The notes: generated by a model not told the origin, from the letters alone. DNA of 64,000 nucleotides from Clostridium thermosuccinogenes (GCF_002896855.1 NZ_CP021850.1:3559665-3623664); one strand, 5' to 3'; shown: positions 55,272 through 63,651, counted from the first letter of the stretch. Numbers and translations are program-made.

Positions 55272-56846
55272 TTAGCTCCGGGGCCTTATGAAGTAAAGAG
55301 CTCCATCCTCCGGCTTGTCCAAAAGCTCAACATCAAAGTACTCCTTAAGCTCCTCCGGATTATAGGTAGTAGCCGAAGTTCCCTTGCCAAACCATGCAAG
55401 ATATGCTCCTCCGTCCTCCTTGACCCTTTGCTCAAACTTCTCAAAGCCATAAAACTCCGGAAGTCCTGCTTTTTTGGGAGTATATTTGGCTTCTATCCCC
55501 GTCAGCACATATATGGCGTCAGGATAATTGCTGTACACCGTATATTCCGGCTTTCTTTCCTTAAGGAGGGAAACCATCGGGGAGCTTTTCCATCCGGCCG
55601 CATTATAGCTAAACGGCATTCCCTTTTCTATCCGGCTTTCCAGCGCATTAACCGCACCCACCGCAGGATGCACAAGCCAGAGGGCAATGGATGCCAGCAA
55701 TATGTACTCCGAAACCTTGCCGTATATGTTTCGGGGAGCCAGAAAAGCTGCTCCGTCTATCAAAAGAAGCCCTACGAAGAAAACCGGCACATAAACCGGG
55801 AGCATGTACCTATCCCCTATCGCATCAAAGGCTACCGAAGTGGCTGAGGCGATCATCCAAACTGTGTATATCACTATAAAAACCAGCAGTATTACAGCCG
55901 GAAGTCCATTTGTCTCCAGCCACCTGCCTGCCTCTGTTTTTTCCTTGTTCCCTCTCTCCCGGTATGCCATAACCGCCACCACCGCAATTGTTAAAAGCAT
56001 CAGTGCCAACGCTACGGCCTGCAGCCAGGCAGGAAGGGCGTTTAAGCTGGTATTTGGCAGCAGCCACGATATTACGGTTTTTACGCTTCTTTTAATATTC
56101 TCATAAAGGGTTACCGAAGCCGGTGTCCTCAACCCCACAAAAGTGGATGAAACAATATAGTTCCTCACAATCCACAATGCCGTAGGCAAAGATGATATAA
56201 AACCAAAAACAAAGGCATCGGCAAACCTTTCAATCAGCTTTTTCCTAATAAACAGCAGTATCAGGCATGCGGTAAAAATCATTGTAATCCCCATGTACCT
56301 GTCAAGACAGGCAAAAGCCACAGCCACGGCAGCTTTGACAAGGGACGGGCGGTTTTGCTGCTTTATGTACTTCTCCAGCTCAAATAAAAACAATAAAAAA
56401 AGCAATACGAAAAGAGGCTCTGTCCAGACGTATGAAGATGCATATATAAGAGGAGCTCCCAAAAGAACAACCACAGTCCCCAGGCCGGCTATCCATTTGC
56501 TTTTCAGATGTCTGCCCAGCCATATGCCGCTTAAGAAAACTATAAGACCGAATACGACAGCATTGATGAACCTTGATGCCATGACCGGATCAATCCCAAA
56601 AAAGCCGGAAACAGCCAGCAAAGTCGGGAAAAGAGGAGGCCATTGGATAAAGGGGCTTATATACCCGAAATATTCATATCCTCTGCCTGCCAGCAGGCTT
56701 TTGGACGCATATATGTAAGCTGCAGAATCATGGGAAATCCCTGGTCCGAAGCTATGTGTGCCGATCAGTATAATCATTAATCCGGCAACTCCCATTATTG
56801 CCGCAACAAGCTTTTGCTTTTTGTCTGTTTTTACAATTGAATTCAT
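55272..56846 (-). CDS. GT39-like (PMT/ArnT superfamily) membrane glycosyltransferase
   Basis: A 524-residue protein with about ten membrane segments. The first outer loop has GISHDSAAYIYASKSLLAG, the Asp-containing motif of GT-C enzymes that use lipid-phosphate sugars, and FIQWPPLFPTLLAVSG. The C-terminal 120 residues form a soluble domain (ERKPEYTVYSNYPDAIYVLTG). It may move a sugar from a polyprenyl carrier to an envelope target. The pairing with the prenyltransferase downstream fits that idea. GGTGGTAGG precedes the ATG. Confidence 0.72.
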   Translation of the reverse strand: MNSIVKTDKKQKLVAAIMGVAGLMIILIGTHSFGPGISHDSAAYIYASKSLLAGRGYEYFGYISPFIQWPPLFPTLLAVSGFFGIDPVMASRFINAVVFGLIVFLSGIWLGRHLKSKWIAGLGTVVVLLGAPLIYASSYVWTEPLFVLLFLLFLFELEKYIKQQNRPSLVKAAVAVAFACLDRYMGITMIFTACLILLFIRKKLIERFADAFVFGFISSLPTALWIVRNYIVSSTFVGLRTPASVTLYENIKRSVKTVISWLLPNTSLNALPAWLQAVALALMLLTIAVVAVMAYRERGNKEKTEAGRWLETNGLPAVILLVFIVIYTVWMIASATSVAFDAIGDRYMLPVYVPVFFVGLLLIDGAAFLAPRNIYGKVSEYILLASIALWLVHPAVGAVNALESRIEKGMPFSYNAAGWKSSPMVSLLKERKPEYTVYSNYPDAIYVLTGIEAKYTPKKAGLPEFYGFEKFEQRVKEDGGAYLAWFGKGTSATTYNPEELKEYFDVELLDKPEDGALYFIRPRS

Positions 56847-57209
56847 CCTACCACCTATAAATATTTTTTATTTTGACCTAAAGCTTTATTTACTAACAAT
56901 ATTACAAATAATTCGCGTTAAGGAAAACAAGCTGTGTCCATGCTGGTTTGATAATAACAATATAGCCCATACCTGCCGCATATGTCAACCAAAACCCCAA
57001 TTAAGTCCTGCACTATTTTTCCATAGCTTCGAGGGAGCCTCAAAACTATCGCTTGCCAGTGCAGCAATATAGAATTAACCCAAAGCAGCAAAGATTGTAA
57101 CAGGTAAACAGCTTTATGAGTATTATGTTTATGAAAGACAAAAACATTAAATCAGTAAAGTTACAGTTGAATGCATAAAGCATTTTCCTAGAAAAGGAGG
57201 GAAGAAAGG
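56847..57209. other. Divergent promoter region before the small-protein island
   Basis: No gene is supported in this 360-base stretch. A strong GGAGG ribosome site serves the first small gene. I found no clear sigma-A or sporulation-sigma promoter in it. Confidence 0.4.
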
Positions 57210-57395
57210 ATGGCACGCAGGGGCAACAAAAAGGGGGATTCCAGCATACTGTTCTTCATAATTATTTTCCTTCTTTTATTCTATGACGACAGCTTTTTTA
57301 CCGGTAGGACGGAAAACTACGGAGACAACTGTGATGAAGGCGACAGCACGATTCTGTTTTTCATACTAGTGTTCCTGCTCCTGTTTTACAAGTGA
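57210..57395 (+). CDS. Small hydrophobic-repeat protein, unknown function (1 of 2)
   Basis: A 61-residue protein with two near-identical hydrophobic blocks, SILFFIIIFLLLFYDD (residues about 13-28) and TILFFILVFLLLFYK (about 47-61), joined by a polar, acidic linker. Each block is only 13-14 residues, short for a membrane helix. GGAGGGAAGAAAGG precedes the ATG. I do not know a named family. Placement next to the SleB gene and a second gene with the same blocks suggests a spore-layer or membrane role (inference). Confidence 0.75.
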   Translation: MARRGNKKGDSSILFFIIIFLLLFYDDSFFTGRTENYGDNCDEGDSTILFFILVFLLLFYK

Positions 57396-57451
57396 TATCA
57401 AGCTATAAAAAAATAATACAAGCTTAAATTGTAACACTTTTTGATTTCTCT

Positions 57452-57460
57452 CATAGAATA
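57452..57460 (+). promoter_or_regulatory. Candidate mother-cell (sigma-E/sigma-K type) -10 element
   Basis: CATAGAATA at 57452-57460 fits the CATANNNTA pattern of sigma-K and sigma-E promoters; an AC dinucleotide 16 bases upstream (57434-57435) fits the sigma-K -35. It is about 30 bases before the second small gene. Confidence 0.35.
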
Positions 57461-57489
57461 AATATAGAAATAAAAATGGAGGTAGTTCT

Positions 57490-57693
57490 ATGGGGTTTTT
57501 TGGTAACATTTTCAAGGGGGATGGCGACGAAATCCTATTCTTTATAATTCTGTTCTTGCTTTTATTTAACGGGAATCACTACGATAGAGATTTTGAGAAA
57601 AAAGGAATTTTTGACGATAACGAGATATTATTCTTCATAATTGTATTCCTGCTTTTGTTCTTCAACAGAAGCTACGCTTACGATCCGGAATAA
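57490..57693 (+). CDS. Small hydrophobic-repeat protein, unknown function (2 of 2)
   Basis: A 67-residue protein with the same design: DEILFFIILFLLLFNG (residues about 12-27) and NEILFFIIVFLLLFFN (about 44-59), linked by an acidic, Asp/Lys-rich stretch. It is a clear paralogue of the gene at 57210. GGAGGTAGTTCT precedes the ATG. A sporulation-sigma-like -10 box lies just upstream. Function unknown. Confidence 0.75.
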   Translation: MGFFGNIFKGDGDEILFFIILFLLLFNGNHYDRDFEKKGIFDDNEILFFIIVFLLLFFNRSYAYDPE

Positions 57694-57895
57694 TCCGGGA
57701 TCCATATTAAACTCCAGGCACCGGCAGCATACTCATGCAAAACTCATTCTTATATAACATCCATAGACTGTAGTACGTAGGAAAGACATGATATATATCT
57801 GCCTTGATAACTACGGAAATACAGTCTATATTTTAATCTCATTTCATATTATATAAATAGCATACTTAAAATTATAGGGGTAAGAGGTGTTGCCG

Positions 57896-57991
57896 ATGAG
57901 ATTTGTGCCGTTGGTTATAAGGAATAGCAAGCTTTATACCGGGCCCATTATAAAAATTGGAAAGGATTGGTTACATGAACGATATTTTTAA
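57896..57991 (+). CDS. Short ORF upstream of and overlapping the next small gene
   Basis: 31 codons (MRFVPLVIRNSKLYTGPIIK and 11 more residues). GAGGTGTTGCCG precedes the ATG at 57896. Its stop overlaps the first codons of the gene at 57975 in another frame, which suggests translational coupling. It may be a real small gene or a leader. Confidence 0.4.
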   Translation: MRFVPLVIRNSKLYTGPIIKIGKDWLHERYF

Positions 57992-58295
57992 TAAAAAGCT
58001 CTCCGAGATATTTAGCAAGGTAGACGAAAAAATGATACAGGCAAAGCTCAATGCAGCCATTGATATGCTAAAAAAAGGCAACACCGAAGAACTGGCAAGA
58101 AAAATAAACAAGGTTGATAAAAATGAGCTGCTTTCAAAAATAAATGAATTTGATGAGTCAAAGCTTAAAGAATTCAATATTGATAAGAATGAGCTGAAAA
58201 GCAAAATAAGCAATGCTGATTTGAATAAACTTGCTCAGATCATCGGTGAGCACGGGGACGAAATTGTAGCTAAAATTAAAGAGATTATAAAATAG
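57975..58295 (+). CDS. Small charged helical protein with DKNEL repeats, unknown function
   Basis: A 106-residue soluble protein, Lys/Glu/Asn/Leu rich, probably all helix. It has repeating units KVDKNELLSKINEFDESKLK and NIDKNELKSKISNADLNKLA. No signal or membrane segment. The ATG at 57975 is chosen over a TTG six codons earlier because AAAGGA stands at a usable distance. Part of the plus-strand island of sporulation-like small genes. I do not recognise a family. Confidence 0.7.
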   Translation: MNDIFNKKLSEIFSKVDEKMIQAKLNAAIDMLKKGNTEELARKINKVDKNELLSKINEFDESKLKEFNIDKNELKSKISNADLNKLAQIIGEHGDEIVAKIKEIIK

Positions 58296-58351
58296 CCGTC
58301 GAATATGCAATTGCATATAACATGGTCTATTTTCTTCTGGAGGAGTAGTTG

Positions 58352-58750
58352 ATGAGTGAAGATATCAACAACAAATTAAAACAGATTACTGATATTCTGG
58401 GGCAGGATACTCTTCCTGACAACATCAAGGGATTGCTAAGCCTGCTTGCCTCAGCTTCAAACCAGGCAAAGGACAATACACAGGCAAAAGCAGTCGAAGC
58501 GCCTCCTGTGCCAAAGGAAGACAAGTTGGAAAAAGTTGAACCGGACGATAACCTGGACATGGTTCGGAAAATAAGAAAGGCTATAGATAAACTGAATACC
58601 AATAATGACCCGAGAATCAACCTTCTCGCTTCAATACGCCCTTTTATGAATGAGAAAAGGCAAAAAAGGGTCGCCGACTGCATAAAGATACTTCAGATGG
58701 CAAGCCTGGTGAAGCTTTTGGAAGAAAATGATACCGGAAAACCGAAATAA
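58352..58750 (+). CDS. Small conserved-looking helical protein, unknown function
   Basis: A 132-residue soluble protein. The N-terminal part NKLKQITDILGQDTLPDNIKGLLSLLAS and the C-terminal part DPRINLLASIRPFMNEKRQKRVADCIKILQMASL look like two helical modules joined by a Pro/Lys/Glu linker (residues 45-70). GGAGGAGTAGTTG precedes the ATG. The C-terminal part ends VKLLEEND. It lies 66 bases before the last small gene. Role unknown; the setting is sporulation-like. Confidence 0.7.
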   Translation: MSEDINNKLKQITDILGQDTLPDNIKGLLSLLASASNQAKDNTQAKAVEAPPVPKEDKLEKVEPDDNLDMVRKIRKAIDKLNTNNDPRINLLASIRPFMNEKRQKRVADCIKILQMASLVKLLEENDTGKPK

Positions 58751-58815
58751 AACGCCTGCCGTTATTGCGGCAGGACCGAGTAATCCATAGAATACAGCCT
58801 CAGGAGGGATTAGCA

Positions 58816-59220
58816 ATGCCATCACATAGGTACCGTGCACCCATGTTTAACCGAAGGTACTATAACCAGGGCTTTAACAGCTACATGCCTGCTTATCCGA
58901 AAAGCAGCCTGGGCAGTAGTGAGAAAGATATAATGAACGATGAAGAAAAAATCAATGATGGGGATGCTTTTCAAAAAGATTTCAGGATACCCATGCCCAA
59001 TGAAATTGATGCAGAGGTGTCCGCAGAAGCTGATGCAAATGTCCCCAGCGAAGCGCCTTCCAGTCGCAAGTACCCCAAAAAACAGTCTTTTTTTGATGTT
59101 TTAAAAGGCCGTATTCATCCTGACGATATCATACTGATAGTGCTCATTTTCCTCCTGATTGATAACGGTCTTAAGGATGAATTTTTGCTCATACTGCTGC
59201 TTTACATATTCTTGTTTTAA
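58816..59220 (+). CDS. Small protein with Tyr/Asn/Pro-rich head and hydrophobic-repeat tail
   Basis: A 134-residue protein. The N terminus is Arg/Tyr/Asn/Pro rich (RYRAPMFNRRYYNQGFNSYM), similar in style to spore-coat proteins. After an acidic middle, the C terminus has two hydrophobic blocks, DDIILIVLIFLLIDN and DEFLLILLLYIFLF, which recall the blocks of the proteins at 57210 and 57490. CAGGAGGGATTAGCA precedes the ATG at 58816. It is 160 bases before sleB. Function unknown. Confidence 0.72.
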   Translation: MPSHRYRAPMFNRRYYNQGFNSYMPAYPKSSLGSSEKDIMNDEEKINDGDAFQKDFRIPMPNEIDAEVSAEADANVPSEAPSSRKYPKKQSFFDVLKGRIHPDDIILIVLIFLLIDNGLKDEFLLILLLYIFLF

Positions 59221-59380
59221 GACATGGAAAACAACCAACGGAAGCTGGTACACGGCTTCTTTTTTTTGCGGATTTTCCTTCAGCTTGATGACATGTCTCA
59301 GATATGAATATTTCACTCCAAATTACAGAAAATATTTTTAGACTGTTTCACATAATTTTTACAAAAGAAGGGGAATCATC

Positions 59381-60076
59381 TTGCGTAAGAAGCTGCTGTT
59401 ATATATTACACCAATTATTATAACTGCCATACTGTGTTCATTAATGATATATGGCAACGAAATATACTCTGCTTATGAATACAACAAGGCAAAGCCGGCA
59501 CTGTCCTATTACGGCTCCCGGGGACAGGAAGTCATAGACATACAGACACGGTTGAAAAAATGGGGATATTATAAGGGCAATGTAGACGGTATATACGGCT
59601 ATCAAACCTACCAGGCTGTAAGGCAATTTCAGAGCAAAAACGGATTGAAGGTCGACGGCATAGCCGGTCCGCAAACCCTGGCTGCTTTAGGTCTTTCTAC
59701 CAATCAGGCAAGCAATTACAGCGCCAATAAAGACCTTAACCTTTTGGCTCGCATTATTCACGGTGAAGCCCGGGGAGAACCCTATACCGGCAAGGTAGCT
59801 GTGGGAGCGGTAGTTTTGAACAGGACAAGGCACAGCAGTTTTCCAAAAACGGTGGCCGGAGTCATATATCAGCCTGGTGCTTTTGACGCAGTAAAAGACG
59901 GGCAGATAAACCTGGAGCCGGATGCAGAATCCTATAAGGCGGCCAGAGATGCGCTTAATGGCTGGGATCCTACATATGGATGCATATATTACTGGAACCC
60001 GGCTACAGCAACCAGCAAATGGGTATGGAGCCGGCAGATTGTAGTTACTATCGGAAAGCATGTCTTTGCAAAATAA
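59381..60076 (+). CDS. sleB: Spore cortex-lytic-type cell wall hydrolase (SleB-like)
   Basis: A 231-residue exported hydrolase. A membrane or signal segment (residues 5-25) is followed by a peptidoglycan_binding_1 repeat (GSRGQEVIDIQTRLKKWGYY with DGIYGYQTYQAVRQFQ). The Hydrolase_2 (SleB/CwlJ) domain starts near residue 120: LNLLARIIHGEARGEPYTGKV, including the catalytic Glu, and ends with YYWNPATATSKW and GKHVFAK. It cuts the spore cortex during germination in relatives. TTG start with GAAGGGGAATCATC before it. Confidence 0.92.
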   Translation: MRKKLLLYITPIIITAILCSLMIYGNEIYSAYEYNKAKPALSYYGSRGQEVIDIQTRLKKWGYYKGNVDGIYGYQTYQAVRQFQSKNGLKVDGIAGPQTLAALGLSTNQASNYSANKDLNLLARIIHGEARGEPYTGKVAVGAVVLNRTRHSSFPKTVAGVIYQPGAFDAVKDGQINLEPDAESYKAARDALNGWDPTYGCIYYWNPATATSKWVWSRQIVVTIGKHVFAK

Positions 60077-60080
60077 AACA

Positions 60081-60120
60081 GCCGGAGGCGGTGGTATGCT
60101 ATTTTTCTCCACCGTCCGGC
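60081..60120. terminator. Hairpin between the convergent sleB and membrane-protein genes
   Basis: GCCGGAGGCGGTGG pairs with CCACCGTCCGGC with a two-base bulge. The loop contains the stop codon of the minus-strand gene. On the minus side it is followed by TGTTTTATTTT, so it acts at least for that gene and probably for both. Confidence 0.65.
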
Positions 60121-60941
60121 GATTTCTTGAACAATACAAACATGTATATTATCAATAACGTGGGAAAGATGGTGCTGAAAATCCATTTCCCGATAAATAA
60201 TACAATATCGTCTCCCATAAGCCTGTCGGCGTACATGAAGGCAGACTGAAAAACTACAAAAATGATATCAAATACCAGCAAACTGCGGACTATAAGCCAA
60301 AATTTGCTGTCAGCCCTTTTCTTACCTGCATAAAAGGATTTTTTTTCGTGGTTTAAAGCTGCTATATACCAAAAGGAAATATATATTCTGAAAAACATGG
60401 CAGCAAAAAACAGAACACCCAACGTTATCAGATCAATGATCAAAGCGGACACAAAAAGCTCCGGTTTGCTTTCCACAGCCGCTCTTGTTATCACAAACGC
60501 AGGGACTGAGGCCACAAGGCATATGATGATAAACACTACGCCAAGGGTCACGCTTACCAAACTGATAAGGAACATCCTCTTAAAGTATTTTCCAATGCCT
60601 ATCAACAGTTCAGCTTTTACCTTTTTCTTATGATCCAGGGTATTGTTTATGAGATACAGCCATCCCGAAAACAAGAACGAAATAAGCAATGAGGCTACGG
60701 CTATAAAAGCCAACAGCGCCAAAATCCCCTGGGGAGTCAATATCAGCTTTAGGACCAACTGCATCAGATAAACGATGCTGGACAAAACATCGTTGCTGTT
60801 AAAAGTCCCCAGATTTACAATCACATCCAGCACCGGAAAATATAAATTAAACGTGCAGATTGCAAGAGCAACAAGGCTAAAATACACTATTATAAACGGC
60901 CTCTTTAAAAGAGTGCCTATTGTATATCCAAATGAACGCAT
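60099..60941 (-). CDS. Multi-pass membrane protein, unknown function
   Basis: A 280-residue protein with six hydrophobic segments, near residues 15-45, 55-75, 75-105, 125-160, 160-190 and 225-275. The motif ALNHEKKSFYAGKKRADSKFW lies between the last two. No conserved catalytic residue is visible. The ATG at 60941 has GGTGG upstream; another ATG four codons earlier does not. It resembles DUF7847/glycerophosphoryl-type membrane proteins in layout only. Function unknown. Confidence 0.7.
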   Translation of the reverse strand: MRSFGYTIGTLLKRPFIIVYFSLVALAICTFNLYFPVLDVIVNLGTFNSNDVLSSIVYLMQLVLKLILTPQGILALLAFIAVASLLISFLFSGWLYLINNTLDHKKKVKAELLIGIGKYFKRMFLISLVSVTLGVVFIIICLVASVPAFVITRAAVESKPELFVSALIIDLITLGVLFFAAMFFRIYISFWYIAALNHEKKSFYAGKKRADSKFWLIVRSLLVFDIIFVVFQSAFMYADRLMGDDIVLFIGKWIFSTIFPTLLIIYMFVLFKKSPDGGEK

Positions 60942-61091
60942 AAACACCACCATTGTTTAACCGTGTGAATATCCACCGGTTTGATAAATGCAATAAATTA
61001 TGAGCTTCAAACTTTGCTCATTATATCACAATCTGTTTTTGGTGTAAACAAATATTCATGCCTGCTTGCCGCTCTAAGACACCGTATTCGC

Positions 61092-61508
61092 TTATTTCAA
61101 AGCTCTGCCGCATTCGGGGCAATACTTATAGTCGCTCTTTTGCGATGCTCCGCAATATGGGCAGTATTTTATCCCGGCTCCCGAAAATTCCTGCCGGTTT
61201 TTATCTTCTTTCCCTTCATTCCTTATCCACCTGTCGGCAAGATCGCCCTCCTCCGTGGAATCGGTTATATCAAATATCGAAAAGCGGTCCTTGCCCGTCG
61301 CATTTTTGTAATTATATGCCGCATGAGCTATTCCATAAACGATAAACAGTATGCCGAACAGTGGGAAAATCATCCCAACTACCCCAAAGGGAGCATCCGC
61401 AGTCATGCTAAAGGCTATTATCGTCCAGAAGATTCCAAAGACCACCGATATGATGGACCCGATAAAGGCCATGCCGGAAGGTCCCCGGCCAGGTTTTATA
61501 CTTTTCAT
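61092..61508 (-). CDS. Membrane protein with C-terminal zinc ribbon
   Basis: A 138-residue protein with two membrane segments near residues 13-37 and 44-65, then a charged cytoplasmic linker and a zinc ribbon at the C terminus (CPYCGASQKSDYKYCPECG), with two CxxC pairs. The ATG at 61508 follows GGAGGTGTAGGA; an ATG nine codons earlier is the alternative. Possibly a small scaffold or sensor; function unknown. Confidence 0.75.
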   Translation of the reverse strand: MKSIKPGRGPSGMAFIGSIISVVFGIFWTIIAFSMTADAPFGVVGMIFPLFGILFIVYGIAHAAYNYKNATGKDRFSIFDITDSTEEGDLADRWIRNEGKEDKNRQEFSGAGIKYCPYCGASQKSDYKYCPECGRALK

Positions 61509-61548
61509 TCCTACACCTCCATAAGCTTTCTTCATATATGACCAGCAT

Positions 61549-62274
61549 TTATTCGTTTTTTAATGCCAGTATTTCGAACTTCCTTTTTCCTATTTGGTGC
61601 TTTTCCAGCCTTTGATATTTATCGTTTTTAATTTTTTGCTTTTTGTCGGAGCATATTGCCACCACCGAATCCGGTTTCAAGACGGGTATCAGGTTTTCCA
61701 GAAGCATACCCATTATATCATCCTCCGATCCCTGCCAGGAAGCCAGGTTTCCATACGGAACATCAGTCATCACAATATCCGCTTTGAAATTCCGGTCTTT
61801 CAAAACATCCTCCGAAAGCACATCAGCCTGAAAAACAAAGGTGGTCGGTTTATCCGGATGTTCCCGCAGCATGTTCATAATATGGTTTGCGCTTTGGATT
61901 GCTGCCTCATGGGACGCCTTATGAAACCGGCCATATAGATCTTCCAACTGCTGTATCCTGGCCTTCATCCCCTCTTCCGTAAGCAGGGATAGATTTTGCT
62001 TTGCCATGGTCACAGCTTCAATATCAATATCAGAACCAATGATTTTATTAATGGAATCCATGTTTAAAAGTCCCAGCACGGTAAGCATGTATCCGCTCCC
62101 GCAGCAGGGGTCGTATATGCAGATGTCCTTTTCATTTTTCAGATAGCTTAAGCAACGCCCAAATATTTCCTGAGATAACCTTACCGGAAAATTAGGCATG
62201 CCTGCTTTGTTATATATTACCCTGCCGCAGGCGAAATCTTCAAAGTTATCATTGCTGCAATATTTATACTCCAT
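61549..62274 (-). CDS. AviRa-like rRNA methyltransferase
   Basis: A 241-residue SAM-dependent methyltransferase. The motif I region is IYDPCCGSGYMLTVLGLL near residue 53; the acidic motif II is IIGSDIDIEAVTMA near 78; the catalytic motif is VMTDVPYGNLASW near 170, a TDVPYG version of the (D/N)PPY motif of base-amino methylases. The N terminus (CGRVIYNKAGMPNFPVRLSQ) resembles AviRa, the 23S rRNA guanine methylase of avilamycin producers. It may modify rRNA and protect from orthosomycins, but close relatives are common in Clostridia without such a link. GAGGATTGGGTT before the ATG. Confidence 0.65.
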   Translation of the reverse strand: MEYKYCSNDNFEDFACGRVIYNKAGMPNFPVRLSQEIFGRCLSYLKNEKDICIYDPCCGSGYMLTVLGLLNMDSINKIIGSDIDIEAVTMAKQNLSLLTEEGMKARIQQLEDLYGRFHKASHEAAIQSANHIMNMLREHPDKPTTFVFQADVLSEDVLKDRNFKADIVMTDVPYGNLASWQGSEDDIMGMLLENLIPVLKPDSVVAICSDKKQKIKNDKYQRLEKHQIGKRKFEILALKNE

Positions 62275-62530
62275 AACCCAATCCTCTTTGTGTATTGTTA
62301 AAATGTACCGTTTAAATAACCCATATTATCATTATGCCGGCAGAAGGGCAATTGCTTTCTCCCTGTTGCCGGATTGTAAATTTTTTATTGCTGCTCTTTG
62401 CTATTCAGGCATTAAGTTAAACTTTATTCGCCTTTTGCAATAATTCTACCAGCTTGCGGTACGGAAGTAAACAGACGTTTTCATATTTTATTCAATTAAT
62501 TACATAATAAAAGTATTAATTGCATAATAA
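62275..62530. other. Upstream region of the AviRa-like gene, nothing recognised
   Basis: No gene or clear promoter was found between the methylase start and the rubrerythrin terminator. Confidence 0.35.
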
Positions 62531-62563
62531 AAGGATTGAACCTCTTTTCCGGTGTTCAATCCT
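62521..62563 (-). terminator. Intrinsic terminator of the perR-rubrerythrin operon
   Basis: AGGATTGAAC (62532-62541) pairs with GTTCAATCCT (62554-62563), a 10-bp stem, followed on the minus strand by TTTTATTATG. It lies 61 bases past the rubrerythrin stop. Confidence 0.75.
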
Positions 62564-62623
62564 CTATCGATGTAAATTGCCGACAAAGTTATATGTCCGC
62601 TCTCTTTGCCGTGAGCAATGATT

Positions 62624-63118
62624 TTAATATTTAATAAACTTTGATCCTGGTACGCCGCAAATGCTGCATTTTTCAGGAACACTCTTCTCAATGTTTCCAC
62701 ATACAGGGCAAAGATAGTAGAATACTTCTTCCGTTTCATCAATCTTTTCCAAAGCTTCTTTATAGAGCTTTGCATGTACTTTTTCTGCTTCCATGGCTAA
62801 AGTGAAGGTTCTGATGGCATCTTTGTTTCCTTCCTCTTCAGCAAGCTTCAGGAATTCCGGATACATGCTGTCAAATTCATAGGTCTCGCCATTTACTGCA
62901 TCCTGCAGATTTTCTGCGGTGGACAGTATTTTACCTGCTACCTCCAGGTGCTTTTGAGCATGCAATGCTTCTGCATCGGAAGCTGCTTTAAAAAGCTTAG
63001 CTGCGTTAATTTTTCCTTCCGCCTCAGCCTTCTTGGCATAAGCTGCGTACTTTCTGTTTGCCTGGGATTCACCGGCAAATGCGCTCAATAAATTCTTAAG
63101 AGTTTTGTTTTCTGACAT
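62624..63118 (-). CDS. Rubrerythrin
   Basis: A 164-residue rubrerythrin that reduces hydrogen peroxide in anaerobes. The di-iron helices contain FAGESQANRKYAAYAKKA, ASDAEALHAQKHLEVAG and FTLAMEAEKVHAKLYKEAL (Glu and His ligands). The C-terminal rubredoxin-like iron site is CPVCGN followed by CSICGVPG. The ATG at 63118 follows GGAGGAGATAAAC. It is 63 bases after the perR-like gene and under the same control. Confidence 0.95.
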   Translation of the reverse strand: MSENKTLKNLLSAFAGESQANRKYAAYAKKAEAEGKINAAKLFKAASDAEALHAQKHLEVAGKILSTAENLQDAVNGETYEFDSMYPEFLKLAEEEGNKDAIRTFTLAMEAEKVHAKLYKEALEKIDETEEVFYYLCPVCGNIEKSVPEKCSICGVPGSKFIKY

Positions 63119-63181
63119 GTTTATCTCCTCCATTTTTCAATTTTTTATAATTTCAGCAACCTGACGGCTGCAATATTTACA

Positions 63182-63607
63182 TCAATTATTAATGCAGTGC
63201 GGACAAATGCCTTTAAAATACACATCCTTGTCAAGGATTTTGAAATCCTTCAGATCCTGTGCCTCAAAGGAATCTATGTCTATCTTAAAATCATATATCC
63301 TTCCACAGTTCTGGCACTTAAAATGTCCGTGGTTTTCAGTAACTATGTCATAACGGGTTTCATTGTCTTCTATGGTTATGACTTTCACCAATCCGGCATC
63401 CATCAATGCGTTTAATGTATTGTACACTGTCGTTTTCGACAAGGTGGGAATCTCCCGGTGAAGATCGCTGTAAACCTGATCCACGGTAGGATGTGTCCTG
63501 TGCTCGGCTACATACTCCAACACCTTGAGCCTTTGATGGGAAAGGCGGATATTCTTGCTTTTCAGTTTCTCGGTTAATTCATTCAAATTTGCTTTCAATT
63601 GCTTCAC
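63182..63607 (-). CDS. perR: Fur-family repressor, PerR-like
   Basis: A 141-residue Fur-family regulator. The winged-helix region is IRLSHQRLKVLEYVAEHRTHPTVDQVYSDL with STTVYNTLNAL-type recognition helix (TLSKTTVYNTLNALMDAG). The regulatory-metal His residues appear in ENHGHFKCQNCG, and two CxxC pairs (CQNC, CPHC) bind structural zinc. GTG start. The downstream rubrerythrin and the two boxes upstream point to peroxide control, so PerR is preferred over Fur or Zur. Confidence 0.88.
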   Translation of the reverse strand: MKQLKANLNELTEKLKSKNIRLSHQRLKVLEYVAEHRTHPTVDQVYSDLHREIPTLSKTTVYNTLNALMDAGLVKVITIEDNETRYDIVTENHGHFKCQNCGRIYDFKIDIDSFEAQDLKDFKILDKDVYFKGICPHCINN

Positions 63608-63651
63608 ATCCTTTTCAGGTTAACGTAGCAGAAACTTGCAGCGTCTCACTT

